This document shows, in pieces, positions 1-4,783 of a DNA stretch of 5,362 bases (positions are counted from its first letter, which is position 1; every line of letters begins with the position of its first letter). Origin of the DNA: Caldifarciminota bacterium. Its GTDB lineage: Bacteria; Hydrothermota; Hydrothermia; UBA1063; CAJXJZ01. A model generated the notes under the pieces. That model was not told the origin of the DNA. It did no database searches and was given only the letters and a program-made list of their open reading frames with translations. The stretch covers positions 1-5,362 of the forward strand of contig JALVLE010000087.1 of assembly GCA_027033555.1 (NCBI GenBank), written 5' to 3'. A program made the translations under genes and the position numbers.

Positions 1-1
1 A

Positions 2-196
2 TTATTCGGAAATAAGCCTTCTGATTCCCGATTTAAATATTATAAATTCCTTGACAAAAATTATCCAGAACTCCTTACTAAATACAGAAAACTTTACAGA
101 ATCTTCACCCAACCACCCCTAAAATACCAACAAAATCTTGAAGAGAAAGCAAGAGAAATATGTGAAAAGTACAATATTAATTTGGGCATTGCATAA
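2..196 (+). CDS. C-terminal end of a radical SAM protein, probably SPL-like (partial)
   Basis: This is an open frame from the window edge to a TAA at 194-196, giving 64 residues with no start in view. The visible part is the tail after the radical SAM barrel, so the CxxxCxxC cluster motif would lie upstream and cannot be checked. The pattern is an acidic/aromatic stretch (KFLDKNYPEL), then KYRKLYRIF, then a helix ending EICEKYNI. It resembles the C-terminus of spore-photoproduct-lyase-like (Rv2578c-type) radical SAM proteins, which typically end with a 'YPEL..LY..IY' segment and a final helix ending in 'KYG'. Family placement therefore rests on tail similarity recalled from that family, not on catalytic residues. 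Codon use (AAA, AGA, ATA) matches the rest of the window. No terminator lies between this stop and the next open frame. The same frame continues open past the stop into the propeller remnant. Confidence 0.6.
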   Translation, partial: LFGNKPSDSRFKYYKFLDKNYPELLTKYRKLYRIFTQPPLKYQQNLEEKAREICEKYNINLGIA

Positions 197-235
197 AATG
201 TAACCAGCTTTTTATTAGTACCAACCAGCATCGCA

Positions 236-616
236 ATGGATACCTCCTGGCATCTCTGGATTGGTACAGATCAGGGAGGGGTTGATGTATATAAAGGTAT
301 AACCGGATTAAAAGAAAAAAGGCCATATTACCGGCATCAGAGCAGACTCTCAGTCTCTTCCGGCATATTCAAAAACGCGGTTACCATCCATTATATTCTA
401 CCTGAGCAAGGCACTCACTCAGTGAGACTTGAAATTTTTGATATATCGGGGAGATTGGTAAATGTACTTGAGGCGGGCAGGCAAAGATCTGGTTCTTACT
501 CCGTAAAATGGGAAGGCAAAAACAGAGAAGGAGAAAAATTGCCCGAAGGCGTTTATTTCATAAGATTAAATGCTGATAATACTACAGAAACAAAAGCCAT
601 TTATCTTGTGAGATAA
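236..616 (+). CDS. Propeller-end plus FlgD-like/T9SS-type C-terminal domain protein; likely 5'-truncated remnant
   Basis: The 126-residue frame has two parts. Residues 1-20 carry WHLWIGTDQGGVDVY, a classic closing strand of a two-component-regulator-type (ligand-binding) beta-propeller blade. Residues 38-126 form a FlgD-like Ig fold of the kind used as a type IX secretion sorting domain, with TIHYILPE (50-57), VRLEIFDISGRLV (63-75), KWEGKNREG (91-99) and LPEGVYFIRL (102-111), ending in a beta strand at the last residue. In intact relatives these follow hundreds of residues of propeller. Here the blade has no partners, the ATG falls inside the usual 'SIAxD' blade motif, and no Shine-Dalgarno precedes it. 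In-frame codons continue upstream (197-235, ending PTSIA before the Met) directly to the radical SAM stop. I infer a decayed or deletion-truncated gene. If expressed, it lacks a signal peptide and would be cytoplasmic. Calling it a pseudogene would be equally reasonable. Confidence 0.6.
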   Translation: MDTSWHLWIGTDQGGVDVYKGITGLKEKRPYYRHQSRLSVSSGIFKNAVTIHYILPEQGTHSVRLEIFDISGRLVNVLEAGRQRSGSYSVKWEGKNREGEKLPEGVYFIRLNADNTTETKAIYLVR

Positions 617-636
617 AACATAGAATATCAAATCAC

Positions 637-668
637 GCCCCTGCTCCGCGGTGGCAGGGGCTTTTGTT
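637..668 (+). terminator. Intrinsic terminator after the propeller remnant
   Basis: A perfect 8-bp stem, GCCCCTGC (637-644) with GCAGGGGC (654-661), encloses a 9-base loop that itself contains CCGCGG. It is followed by CTTTTGTT. The GC-rich stem stands out sharply in AT-rich surroundings and lies 20 bases after the stop at 616. The T-rich run is on the + side only, so it should not stop - strand transcription of the CPBP gene. Confidence 0.8.
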
Positions 669-739
669 ATAATGTTTAGTGTGAGAAAATAACCTACTTT
701 CTCAAAGTAATTATCGTAGTGAGTTTTTTAATTTCTTCC

Positions 740-1345
740 TTATAAACCAGAATTACTTTTAGATTTAAGAAATTTAATAAGCCCAGCAAGGTTTGCACAA
801 CTGTGGGCAAAAAATGCTCCTGCAATTCCTGTGGTATAGTAGGCATATCCTGCAATAAGACCGAGTAGGAAAGAGCCAGTAACTATCGCCACTTTACCTC
901 TCTTAAAAGCCAGCATATGCGGTATAGCAAAGAGAACAGCTGAAAATACAATGGCACTTCCATTATAACCACTTTTCAAAAGATAGCCCTCGGTCAACCC
1001 TCTTGTCCAAAGTTCCTCACTTAACGGAGCAAGAAAAAGGAAAAGTAAAATCTGCCTCATCAACCCTCTGGGAATTAATTCCAGGGGAATGTCAGGTTCC
1101 TTGGTGATTGCATTCAGAATCAGCGAGTATATAAAACCAAGTACGCCAAACAGAACAATCTCAATTTTAAGGGGTGTAATAACCAAAGTCCTTAAATAAA
1201 GGGCAAGGGACAAAGAAAGGACAAGAAGTGAGAGCTGCATAACCACTCCAGCATTTTTCTTATGCTGGTAAGCCAGGGATGCAACAATTGAACTCGGAAG
1301 AAAAACCACCATCCACAATGCAAAAGAAATAAGAAACTTAATCAT
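740..1345 (-). CDS. CPBP family intramembrane glutamic metalloprotease (CAAX/Abi type)
   Basis: This 201-residue membrane protein has several hydrophobic helices (about 1-25, 33-52, 60-80, 97-108, 130-146, 152-170, 173-190). All three hallmark motifs of the CPBP (Rce1-like, Abi) family are intact. They are EExxxR as E110-E111-LWT-R115, FxxxH as F139-AIP-H143, and HxxxN as H181-SCA-N185. These residues line the intramembrane active site in the family. Members cleave prenylated proteins, peptides or bacteriocin precursors, or confer bacteriocin self-immunity; the substrate here cannot be read. The length is normal for the family. The ATG at 1345 has no convincing Shine-Dalgarno, and the next in-frame ATG (residue 12) has none either, so the start is chosen as the only one that keeps the full first helix. 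It lies downstream of two small same-strand frames and may be co-transcribed with them. No clear - strand terminator follows the stop. Confidence 0.9.
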   Translation of the reverse strand: MIKFLISFALWMVVFLPSSIVASLAYQHKKNAGVVMQLSLLVLSLSLALYLRTLVITPLKIEIVLFGVLGFIYSLILNAITKEPDIPLELIPRGLMRQILLFLFLAPLSEELWTRGLTEGYLLKSGYNGSAIVFSAVLFAIPHMLAFKRGKVAIVTGSFLLGLIAGYAYYTTGIAGAFFAHSCANLAGLIKFLKSKSNSGL

Positions 1346-1401
1346 AATTAGTAAAGTGCATCTCGGACCTTGCTTACCTGCAATAGAACATTTTTGATGA
1401 A

Positions 1402-1416
1402 GTGTTTTAAAAACAC
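1402..1416. repeat. 15-bp palindrome upstream of the CPBP gene
   Basis: GTGTTTT (1402-1408) and AAAACAC (1410-1416) are perfect inverted arms around one central A, 57 bases upstream of the CPBP start. The near-zero loop argues against an RNA hairpin and for a dimeric protein-binding site, but in AT-rich DNA chance is a real alternative. I see no good promoter at a matching distance. Confidence 0.3.
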
Positions 1417-1436
1417 GTTAACCCCATTAGGAAGTA

Positions 1437-1553
1437 TTATTCCATGGTATTCTCACTAAATCCAAAAAATTTTCTTATTGCGTTCCGTTCCACGGGAGAG
1501 TGAAGCTGCGCATCTCTATCAATCTCTAATTGTTGTTCAATAAACTCATGCAA
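1437..1553 (-). CDS. Possible small protein, 38 aa, TTG start (unknown function)
   Basis: On the - strand a TTG at 1553 is preceded by GGGAGG with 5 bases between GGAGG and the start, and opens a 38-residue frame to TAA at 1437-1439. The product is charged and mostly hydrophilic. It starts (M)HEFIEQQLEIDRD and ends RKFFGFSENTME, with no membrane segment, signal peptide or cysteine. The frame is also open upstream of the TTG for about 11 codons without ATG or GTG. The frame lies 51 bases after the stop of the 64-residue gene and 91 bases before the CPBP start, all on one strand. I do not recognise the sequence. It could be a genuine small gene or the tail of a decayed one. The main support is the ribosome binding site and spacing; the competing ATG seven bases further in gives only 7 codons. 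Confidence 0.35.
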   Translation of the reverse strand: MHEFIEQQLEIDRDAQLHSPVERNAIRKFFGFSENTME

Positions 1554-1604
1554 ATCTCCCTCCCAGATTGTCAGATTTAATATATAAGAATCAGTTAAAT
1601 TGTG

Positions 1605-1799
1605 TTACTTTCCGGAAGCACTTCTTCTCACTGCATCTTGGAGACTCTTTATGACCTCCTCCGGTTCCTTGTGCAAAGCACTAATACCTATCAATAGTGC
1701 CTCTGAGACTACATAAGCAAAGAGATCTGGGTCTTCAATTTCTTTATATCTTTTTATTATGTTTTCCAATAAATCACTAATAGTCAACCACTTTCCCAT
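1605..1799 (-). CDS. Small helical protein of unknown function, 64 aa
   Basis: The 64-residue product starts MGKWLTISDLL and ends QDAVRRSASGK. The ATG at 1799 is chosen because AAAGGAGGTG (1815-1806) lies exactly 8 bases upstream. A longer in-frame ATG at 1823 would sit 5' of this Shine-Dalgarno and have none of its own. The sequence looks entirely helical: an acidic/basic amphipathic first half (NIIKRYKEIEDPDLF, residues 14-28), then a more hydrophobic helix (AYVVSEALLIGISAL, about 29-43), then a charged helix (EPEEVIKSLQDAVRR). There is no cysteine, signal peptide or known DNA-binding motif that I can see. The second helix is too short and polar to be a confident membrane segment. It heads the possible - strand unit with the 38-residue frame and the CPBP protease, and is divergent from the lipoprotein gene. 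I do not recognise the family. Confidence 0.7.
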   Translation of the reverse strand: MGKWLTISDLLENIIKRYKEIEDPDLFAYVVSEALLIGISALHKEPEEVIKSLQDAVRRSASGK

Positions 1800-1805
1800 G
1801 ATCTG

Positions 1806-1815
1806 CACCTCCTTT
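1806..1815 (-). promoter_or_regulatory. Shine-Dalgarno deciding the 1799 start
   Basis: On the - strand this reads AAAGGAGGTG, a full anti-16S match, with 8 bases between GGAGG and the ATG at 1799. It fixes the 64-residue gene to start at 1799 instead of 1823. Confidence 0.8.
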
Positions 1816-1836
1816 GTTCCCAAATAATTTTTAATA

Positions 1837-1866
1837 ATTTTACACTAAAACGTTAGGAAATCCTAA
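1837..1866 (-). promoter_or_regulatory. Weak candidate promoter for the 64-aa gene
   Basis: On the - strand TTAGGA (1866-1861) and TAAAAT (1842-1837) are separated by 18 bp. The -10 matches five of six consensus bases, the -35 only three. Initiation near 1830 would give a leader of about 31 bases before the ATG at 1799. The weak -35 would fit a regulated promoter, but it may also be chance. Confidence 0.35.
1853..1866. repeat. Inverted repeat overlapping the - strand promoter (possible operator)
   Basis: TTAGGA (1853-1858) and TCCTAA (1861-1866) are perfect arms separated by AA. The repeat covers the putative -35 and part of the spacer of the leftward promoter and lies about 40 bp upstream of the rightward -35. 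That is a position where a regulator could affect both divergent genes. Function is inference. Confidence 0.35.
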
Positions 1867-1905
1867 TAAAGTAATAAAGTGCTATTCTTCAAAAATAGCG
1901 TGAGC

Positions 1906-1934
1906 TTGAACAAATAAAATAAATGCCTTATACT
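1906..1934 (+). promoter_or_regulatory. Sigma-70-type promoter for the lipoprotein gene
   Basis: TTGAAC (1906-1911) and TATACT (1929-1934) are separated by exactly 17 bp, with four and five of six consensus bases respectively. Transcription should start near 1941, giving a leader of only about 18 bases before the ATG at 1959, with the Shine-Dalgarno close to its 5' end. Confidence 0.75.
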
Positions 1935-1945
1935 TGATATTGATA

Positions 1946-1954
1946 AAAGGAGGT
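1946..1954 (+). promoter_or_regulatory. Shine-Dalgarno deciding the lipoprotein start at 1959
   Basis: AAAGGAGGT lies with 5 bases between GGAGG and the ATG at 1959. A GTG in the same frame at 1953 falls inside this element and so cannot be the start. The next ATG at 1968 is 14 bases away, which is too far. Confidence 0.8.
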
Positions 1955-1958
1955 GAAT

Positions 1959-2948
1959 ATGAAGTACATGAGGTATCTCTTAATACTTGTAGTAGCAATG
2001 ATAGCAACAATTATATCCTGCCAGAAAGAGGAAGGAACGGTGCCTGCGGAGAATGTTGAATCATTTTTTACAGTTTCTCATGGTTCGTACCACGAGGGAG
2101 CAATTCCTGAATCCTCTGGCAATACACATGAGCAACCTTCCATCAGTACTTTGCAAGGTGCCTCTTATGTTGTTCCAGGTGGTGCAAATACAATCTCCCT
2201 TATTGCCGATGATCCGCAGGGTGACGTGAATAAGGTGTATGTGGGAATAAAGGGAGTTAACGGTTATTTTGAAATCACTGCGGGCAACAAATCAAAAGAT
2301 ACAATAAGTGTTACCATTATACTCAACAATACTATACCCCGCGATTCATTCACAATAGTGTTTAAAGTTGGAGATAAAAACGGCAATATAAGCGAAGCGA
2401 CCTCTCTCCCTGTAAAGAAAACACGAGTACAAAAAGGGAAACTGGAAGTGGCCCTTTCCTGGGACCTTAAATACGATCTTGATCTTCATGTGGTCCAACC
2501 AGACAGCGAAGAGATTTACTACCATCACGATAGGAGCTCAGAGGGTGGATACCTTGACCTTGATTCAAACGCCGCATGTCAAATTGATGGAATTAATAAC
2601 GAGCACATTGTATATCCAGACTCAGCAACAATTCTGCCAGGCACATACATTGTGAGGGTTGACTTTTTTATGCAGTGTAATGACTCAGATAGTTCAATAG
2701 TCCATTACACAGTTACGGCAAGGTATAATGGGGAACTTATAAACCCTGTATCTGGTAGCAATCCATATACTGGTTATTTTATGCCATTTACTGATGACAA
2801 TGGAGGTGCAGGGTCTGGAGTAGAAGTTATGAGGTTTAATATAGGTGATAAAAAGTCAACGACGCTTTACGCGTTTGAGTTTCCCGAATATGCCCATGGT
2901 AATAAAAAAGGCAAAAAGCCATGTAAAAACTGCAGAAAATGTAAATAA
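1959..2948 (+). CDS. Lipoprotein with Ig-like and DUF2135/YfaP-like domains and a Cys-rich tail
   Basis: The 329-residue protein opens with a type II signal peptide: MKYMRYLLILVVAMIATIIS followed by Cys21, the lipidation site (lipobox IISC). Residues 22-60 form a low-complexity polar linker. Residues about 61-157 look like an Ig-type beta-sandwich (SLIADDPQGDVNKVYVGIKG, FTIVFKVGDKNGNIS). Residues about 160-260 match the DUF2135/YfaP-like pattern: LEVALSWDL, DLDLHVVQPDSEEIYY (173-188), GGYLDLDS, EHIVYP and LPGTYIVRVDFF, where the family usually has 'W...DVDLHV..P.G....' and 'PGTY.V.V'. The protein is thus probably an envelope-anchored, extracytoplasmic beta protein; no enzymatic role is evident. 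The last 15 residues are oddly basic and contain CKNCRKC (Cys322, 325, 328). It has its own promoter and terminator and is therefore monocistronic. Domain assignment is by recalled motif pattern. Confidence 0.8.
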   Translation: MKYMRYLLILVVAMIATIISCQKEEGTVPAENVESFFTVSHGSYHEGAIPESSGNTHEQPSISTLQGASYVVPGGANTISLIADDPQGDVNKVYVGIKGVNGYFEITAGNKSKDTISVTIILNNTIPRDSFTIVFKVGDKNGNISEATSLPVKKTRVQKGKLEVALSWDLKYDLDLHVVQPDSEEIYYHHDRSSEGGYLDLDSNAACQIDGINNEHIVYPDSATILPGTYIVRVDFFMQCNDSDSSIVHYTVTARYNGELINPVSGSNPYTGYFMPFTDDNGGAGSGVEVMRFNIGDKKSTTLYAFEFPEYAHGNKKGKKPCKNCRKCK

Positions 2949-2972
2949 AGCCTTTGTCCACCAACAAACGAT

Positions 2973-3004
2973 AAAAGAGCCTGCCTGAGGCAGGCTCTTT
3001 TAAT
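2973..3004 (+). terminator. Strong intrinsic terminator after the lipoprotein gene
   Basis: A perfect 13-bp stem, AAAAGAGCCTGCC (2973-2985) with GGCAGGCTCTTTT (2989-3001), has a TGA loop. The core is nine GC-rich pairs flanked by A and T runs, so it should work in both orientations. It separates the lipoprotein gene from the redox operon, whose -35 begins five bases later. Confidence 0.92.
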
Positions 3005-3005
3005 T

Positions 3006-3034
3006 TTGACTCTCCTCCTTTTAGTTTTTATAAT
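3006..3034 (+). promoter_or_regulatory. Consensus sigma-70-type promoter of the redox operon
   Basis: TTGACT (3006-3011), a 17-bp spacer and a perfect TATAAT (3029-3034) make this the best promoter in the window, matching 11 of 12 consensus bases. Transcription should begin near 3041, about 17 bases before the ATG at 3058. It immediately follows the terminator, so the operon is transcriptionally insulated. Such a strong promoter suggests high constitutive expression unless repressed. Confidence 0.85.
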
Positions 3035-3053
3035 TATTACAAAGTAAAGGAGG
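3014..3053 (+). promoter_or_regulatory. Anti-Shine-Dalgarno segment in the promoter spacer, paired with the peroxiredoxin RBS
   Basis: CCTCCTTT (3014-3021), inside the promoter spacer, is perfectly complementary to AAAGGAGG (3046-3053), the ribosome binding site of the peroxiredoxin gene, with 24 bases between. Transcripts from the promoter at 3006-3034 would lack the first arm and stay open. Readthrough transcripts from the lipoprotein gene would contain both arms and could have the site masked. Functional meaning is inference; a chance purine/pyrimidine match is possible. Confidence 0.3.
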
Positions 3054-3057
3054 GATC

Positions 3058-3525
3058 ATGCTCAAAATCGGTGACATAGCACCAGACTTTTGTTTAAAAA
3101 ATGCAAAAGAGCAAGAAATATGCCTGAAAGATTTCAGAGGAAAGTGGATCATCCTGTACTTTTATCCAAAAGATAATACTTCTGGGTGTACAAAAGAGGC
3201 GATTGATTTCTCAGAAGCTCTTGACAGGATACATAAGCTCGGAGGTGAAGTTATTGGTGTATCAAAGGATAGTACAAAAAGTCATAAGAATTTCATCAAA
3301 AAACATAACCTAAAAATAATCCTCTTATCTGACCCTGAACACAAAGTAATAGAAAAATACGGGGCATGGCAACTCAAGAAAAGGTACGGAAGAGAATATT
3401 ATGGGACCGAAAGAAAAACCTTTTTAATAGATCCTGAAGGTAAAATCGCTTATATATGGCCAAAAGTAAAAGTAAAAGGACATGTGGATGAAGTGGTAAA
3501 AAAACTACAAGAACTTTCGGCTTAA
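3058..3525 (+). CDS. bcp: Peroxiredoxin, Bcp/PrxQ type, lacking the usual resolving cysteine
   Basis: The 155-residue thioredoxin-fold peroxidase would reduce H2O2 and organic hydroperoxides in the cytoplasm. The family landmarks are in order: APDF near the N-terminus (8-11), LKDFRGKW (23-30), the active site FYPKDNTSGCTKEA with T41 and peroxidatic Cys44, VIGVSKDS (65-72), and GTERKTFLIDPEGKI with R119 as the conserved active-site Arg. The length is normal. In E. coli Bcp the resolving Cys lies five residues after the peroxidatic one; here that position is Ile49. The only other cysteines are Cys12 and Cys22, both N-terminal, so this is a 1-Cys enzyme or uses an unusual partner. The start is set by AAAGGAGGG (3046-3054), 4 bases upstream. 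It is the first gene of an operon with the FMN/Fe-S protein, 51 bases apart with no terminator between. Confidence 0.93.
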   Translation: MLKIGDIAPDFCLKNAKEQEICLKDFRGKWIILYFYPKDNTSGCTKEAIDFSEALDRIHKLGGEVIGVSKDSTKSHKNFIKKHNLKIILLSDPEHKVIEKYGAWQLKKRYGREYYGTERKTFLIDPEGKIAYIWPKVKVKGHVDEVVKKLQELSA

Positions 3526-3561
3526 TCTTTGCAGAGCCATGAGTTTCTTTTAAAATAATAG

Positions 3562-3570
3562 AAAAGGAGG
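3562..3570 (+). promoter_or_regulatory. Shine-Dalgarno for the TTG start at 3577
   Basis: AAAAGGAGG lies 6 bases before TTG at 3577. There is no ATG or GTG in this frame near it, so TTG is the start. Confidence 0.85.
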
Positions 3571-3576
3571 ACAGAA

Positions 3577-4770
3577 TTGGCAGATTTAAAAGTAAGTATA
3601 GCAGGCATAGAATTTAAAAATCCTGTACTCCCTGCTGCTGGCCCGCCTGTAAGGGATGCAAAAGCCATTCTTGAGTGCGAAAAGGGAGGTGCAGGGGGTA
3701 TTGTTACAAAAACCATCTCCCAGAAGGCTGCCCCTGTACCACGGCCAAACATGGCAGTTATCAACAGGGCAAGAATTCTAAATATGTATAGCACGGTAAA
3801 GGATGGCAAGGAAAGCGTATATGTAAAAACTGTTTATAGAATGGATCAGGGTTTTATAAATACCGAGCTCTGGACAGAACTTTCCCTTGAGCAATGGATT
3901 GAAAAAGAATTGCCTGCAATTATGAAGCTTAAAGTTCCCCTTATTGTTTCGGTTGGCTATACTCCAGATGATATGAAAAAGATAATTCCATTGCTTAAAG
4001 ATTTTAAAATAGATGCCATTGAATTTTCAACACACTATGTTGAGCCTGGGATAATCACAGATCTTATAAAAACGATTAAAAGCATAATGGACATACCTGT
4101 ATTTCCAAAGCTTTCTCCTCATCATACGGATCTTCTTGTAAGTCAGGCAAAAGAAGCAGAGAACGCTGGAGCAGATGCAATTGTAGCAATAAATTCGTTT
4201 GGACCTACTCTGCACTTTGATATTTATACGAGAAAGCCCTTTATGGGCTCTAAATACGGATTCGGCTGGTTAAGTGGCCCCCCTATAAAACCACTGGCTG
4301 TGCGGGCTGTATTTGATATAGCAAGAAATGTGAATATACCTGTAATAGGGGTAGGTGGAATTTCCACAGGAAAAGACGCAATTGAACATATTATGGCAGG
4401 GGCGTGGGCCGTTGGTGTTTGTACACAGGCTATTATAGAAGGGAAAAATGCGTTTGGCCGAATCGCAAAGGAAATAAATGAAGAGCTGGAGAAAATGGGA
4501 TTCTCCTCAATTGAAGAGATAAGAGGACTTTATATTAAAGAAATGGGAAAAGGACAAAAAGTGCGGACAGAGGGCGGAGTTGCAACATTAATAGAAGATA
4601 AATGTACAGGGTGTAAGCTCTGTGAAAGGGTCTGTCAGTATGATGCAATTACAATGGTTAAAAAAGAAGGCATTCGCCACATGTTGCCGAATATAGATGC
4701 TAAAAAATGCGCCGCATGCGGACTCTGTGTGTCCATATGTCCAACTTCAGCCCTTTACCTTGAGTTTTAA
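3577..4770 (+). CDS. PreA-like (dihydropyrimidine dehydrogenase/DHODH family) FMN protein with two [4Fe-4S] clusters, active-site Cys loop missing
   Basis: The 397-residue protein has a TIM-barrel FMN domain (about 1-310) and a C-terminal di-cluster ferredoxin domain. Matches to dihydropyrimidine dehydrogenase/PreA include VTKT with K45, GFINTEL (92-98, N95 at the substrate-binding Asn position), FPKLSP with K178, AINSFG with N206, FGWLSGPPIKPLAVRAV and VGGISTGKDAIEHIMAGA (259-276, FMN phosphate loop). The clusters are C343-xx-C346-xx-C349-xxx-C353 and C378-xx-C381-xx-C384-xxx-CP388. The family motif 'ELNxSCPHG', with the catalytic Cys, is replaced by EFSTHYVEP (149-157). The long loop that normally follows is absent, so Asn, Ser and Cys become Ser151, His153 and Tyr154. 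I infer a flavin/Fe-S oxidoreductase acting on something other than uracil or orotate. No PreT-like partner is in view. It is translated from TTG and sits between the peroxiredoxin and an exported protein. Confidence 0.85.
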   Translation: MADLKVSIAGIEFKNPVLPAAGPPVRDAKAILECEKGGAGGIVTKTISQKAAPVPRPNMAVINRARILNMYSTVKDGKESVYVKTVYRMDQGFINTELWTELSLEQWIEKELPAIMKLKVPLIVSVGYTPDDMKKIIPLLKDFKIDAIEFSTHYVEPGIITDLIKTIKSIMDIPVFPKLSPHHTDLLVSQAKEAENAGADAIVAINSFGPTLHFDIYTRKPFMGSKYGFGWLSGPPIKPLAVRAVFDIARNVNIPVIGVGGISTGKDAIEHIMAGAWAVGVCTQAIIEGKNAFGRIAKEINEELEKMGFSSIEEIRGLYIKEMGKGQKVRTEGGVATLIEDKCTGCKLCERVCQYDAITMVKKEGIRHMLPNIDAKKCAACGLCVSICPTSALYLEF

Positions 4771-4783
4771 GAGGGAGGACAAA

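Noticed and set aside
682..704. TGAGAAA/TTTCTCA hairpin as a terminator for the CPBP gene
   Set aside because: The 7-bp stem is AT-rich and no T run follows it on the - strand. It is too weak to call.
1800..1823. Longer start (ATG at 1823) for the 64-residue - strand gene
   Set aside because: It would place the perfect Shine-Dalgarno inside the coding region and has none of its own. The start at 1799 is correctly spaced.
2346..2528. 60-codon open frame on the - strand
   Set aside because: It lies wholly inside the well-supported lipoprotein gene, has no ribosome binding site, and its product looks like antisense noise.
3529..3556. Internal promoter TTGCAG-16-TAAAAT before the PreA-like gene
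   Set aside because: The -35 matches only three of six bases, and initiation would fall inside the Shine-Dalgarno region. Operon transcription from 3006-3034 explains expression.
3522..3809. 95-codon open frame on the - strand
   Set aside because: It is antisense to the start of the PreA-like gene and covers its Shine-Dalgarno. There is no ribosome binding site, and the Pro/Phe-rich product is typical of a shadow frame.
4027..4215. 62-codon open frame on the - strand
   Set aside because: It is internal and antisense to the PreA-like gene, with no supporting signals.
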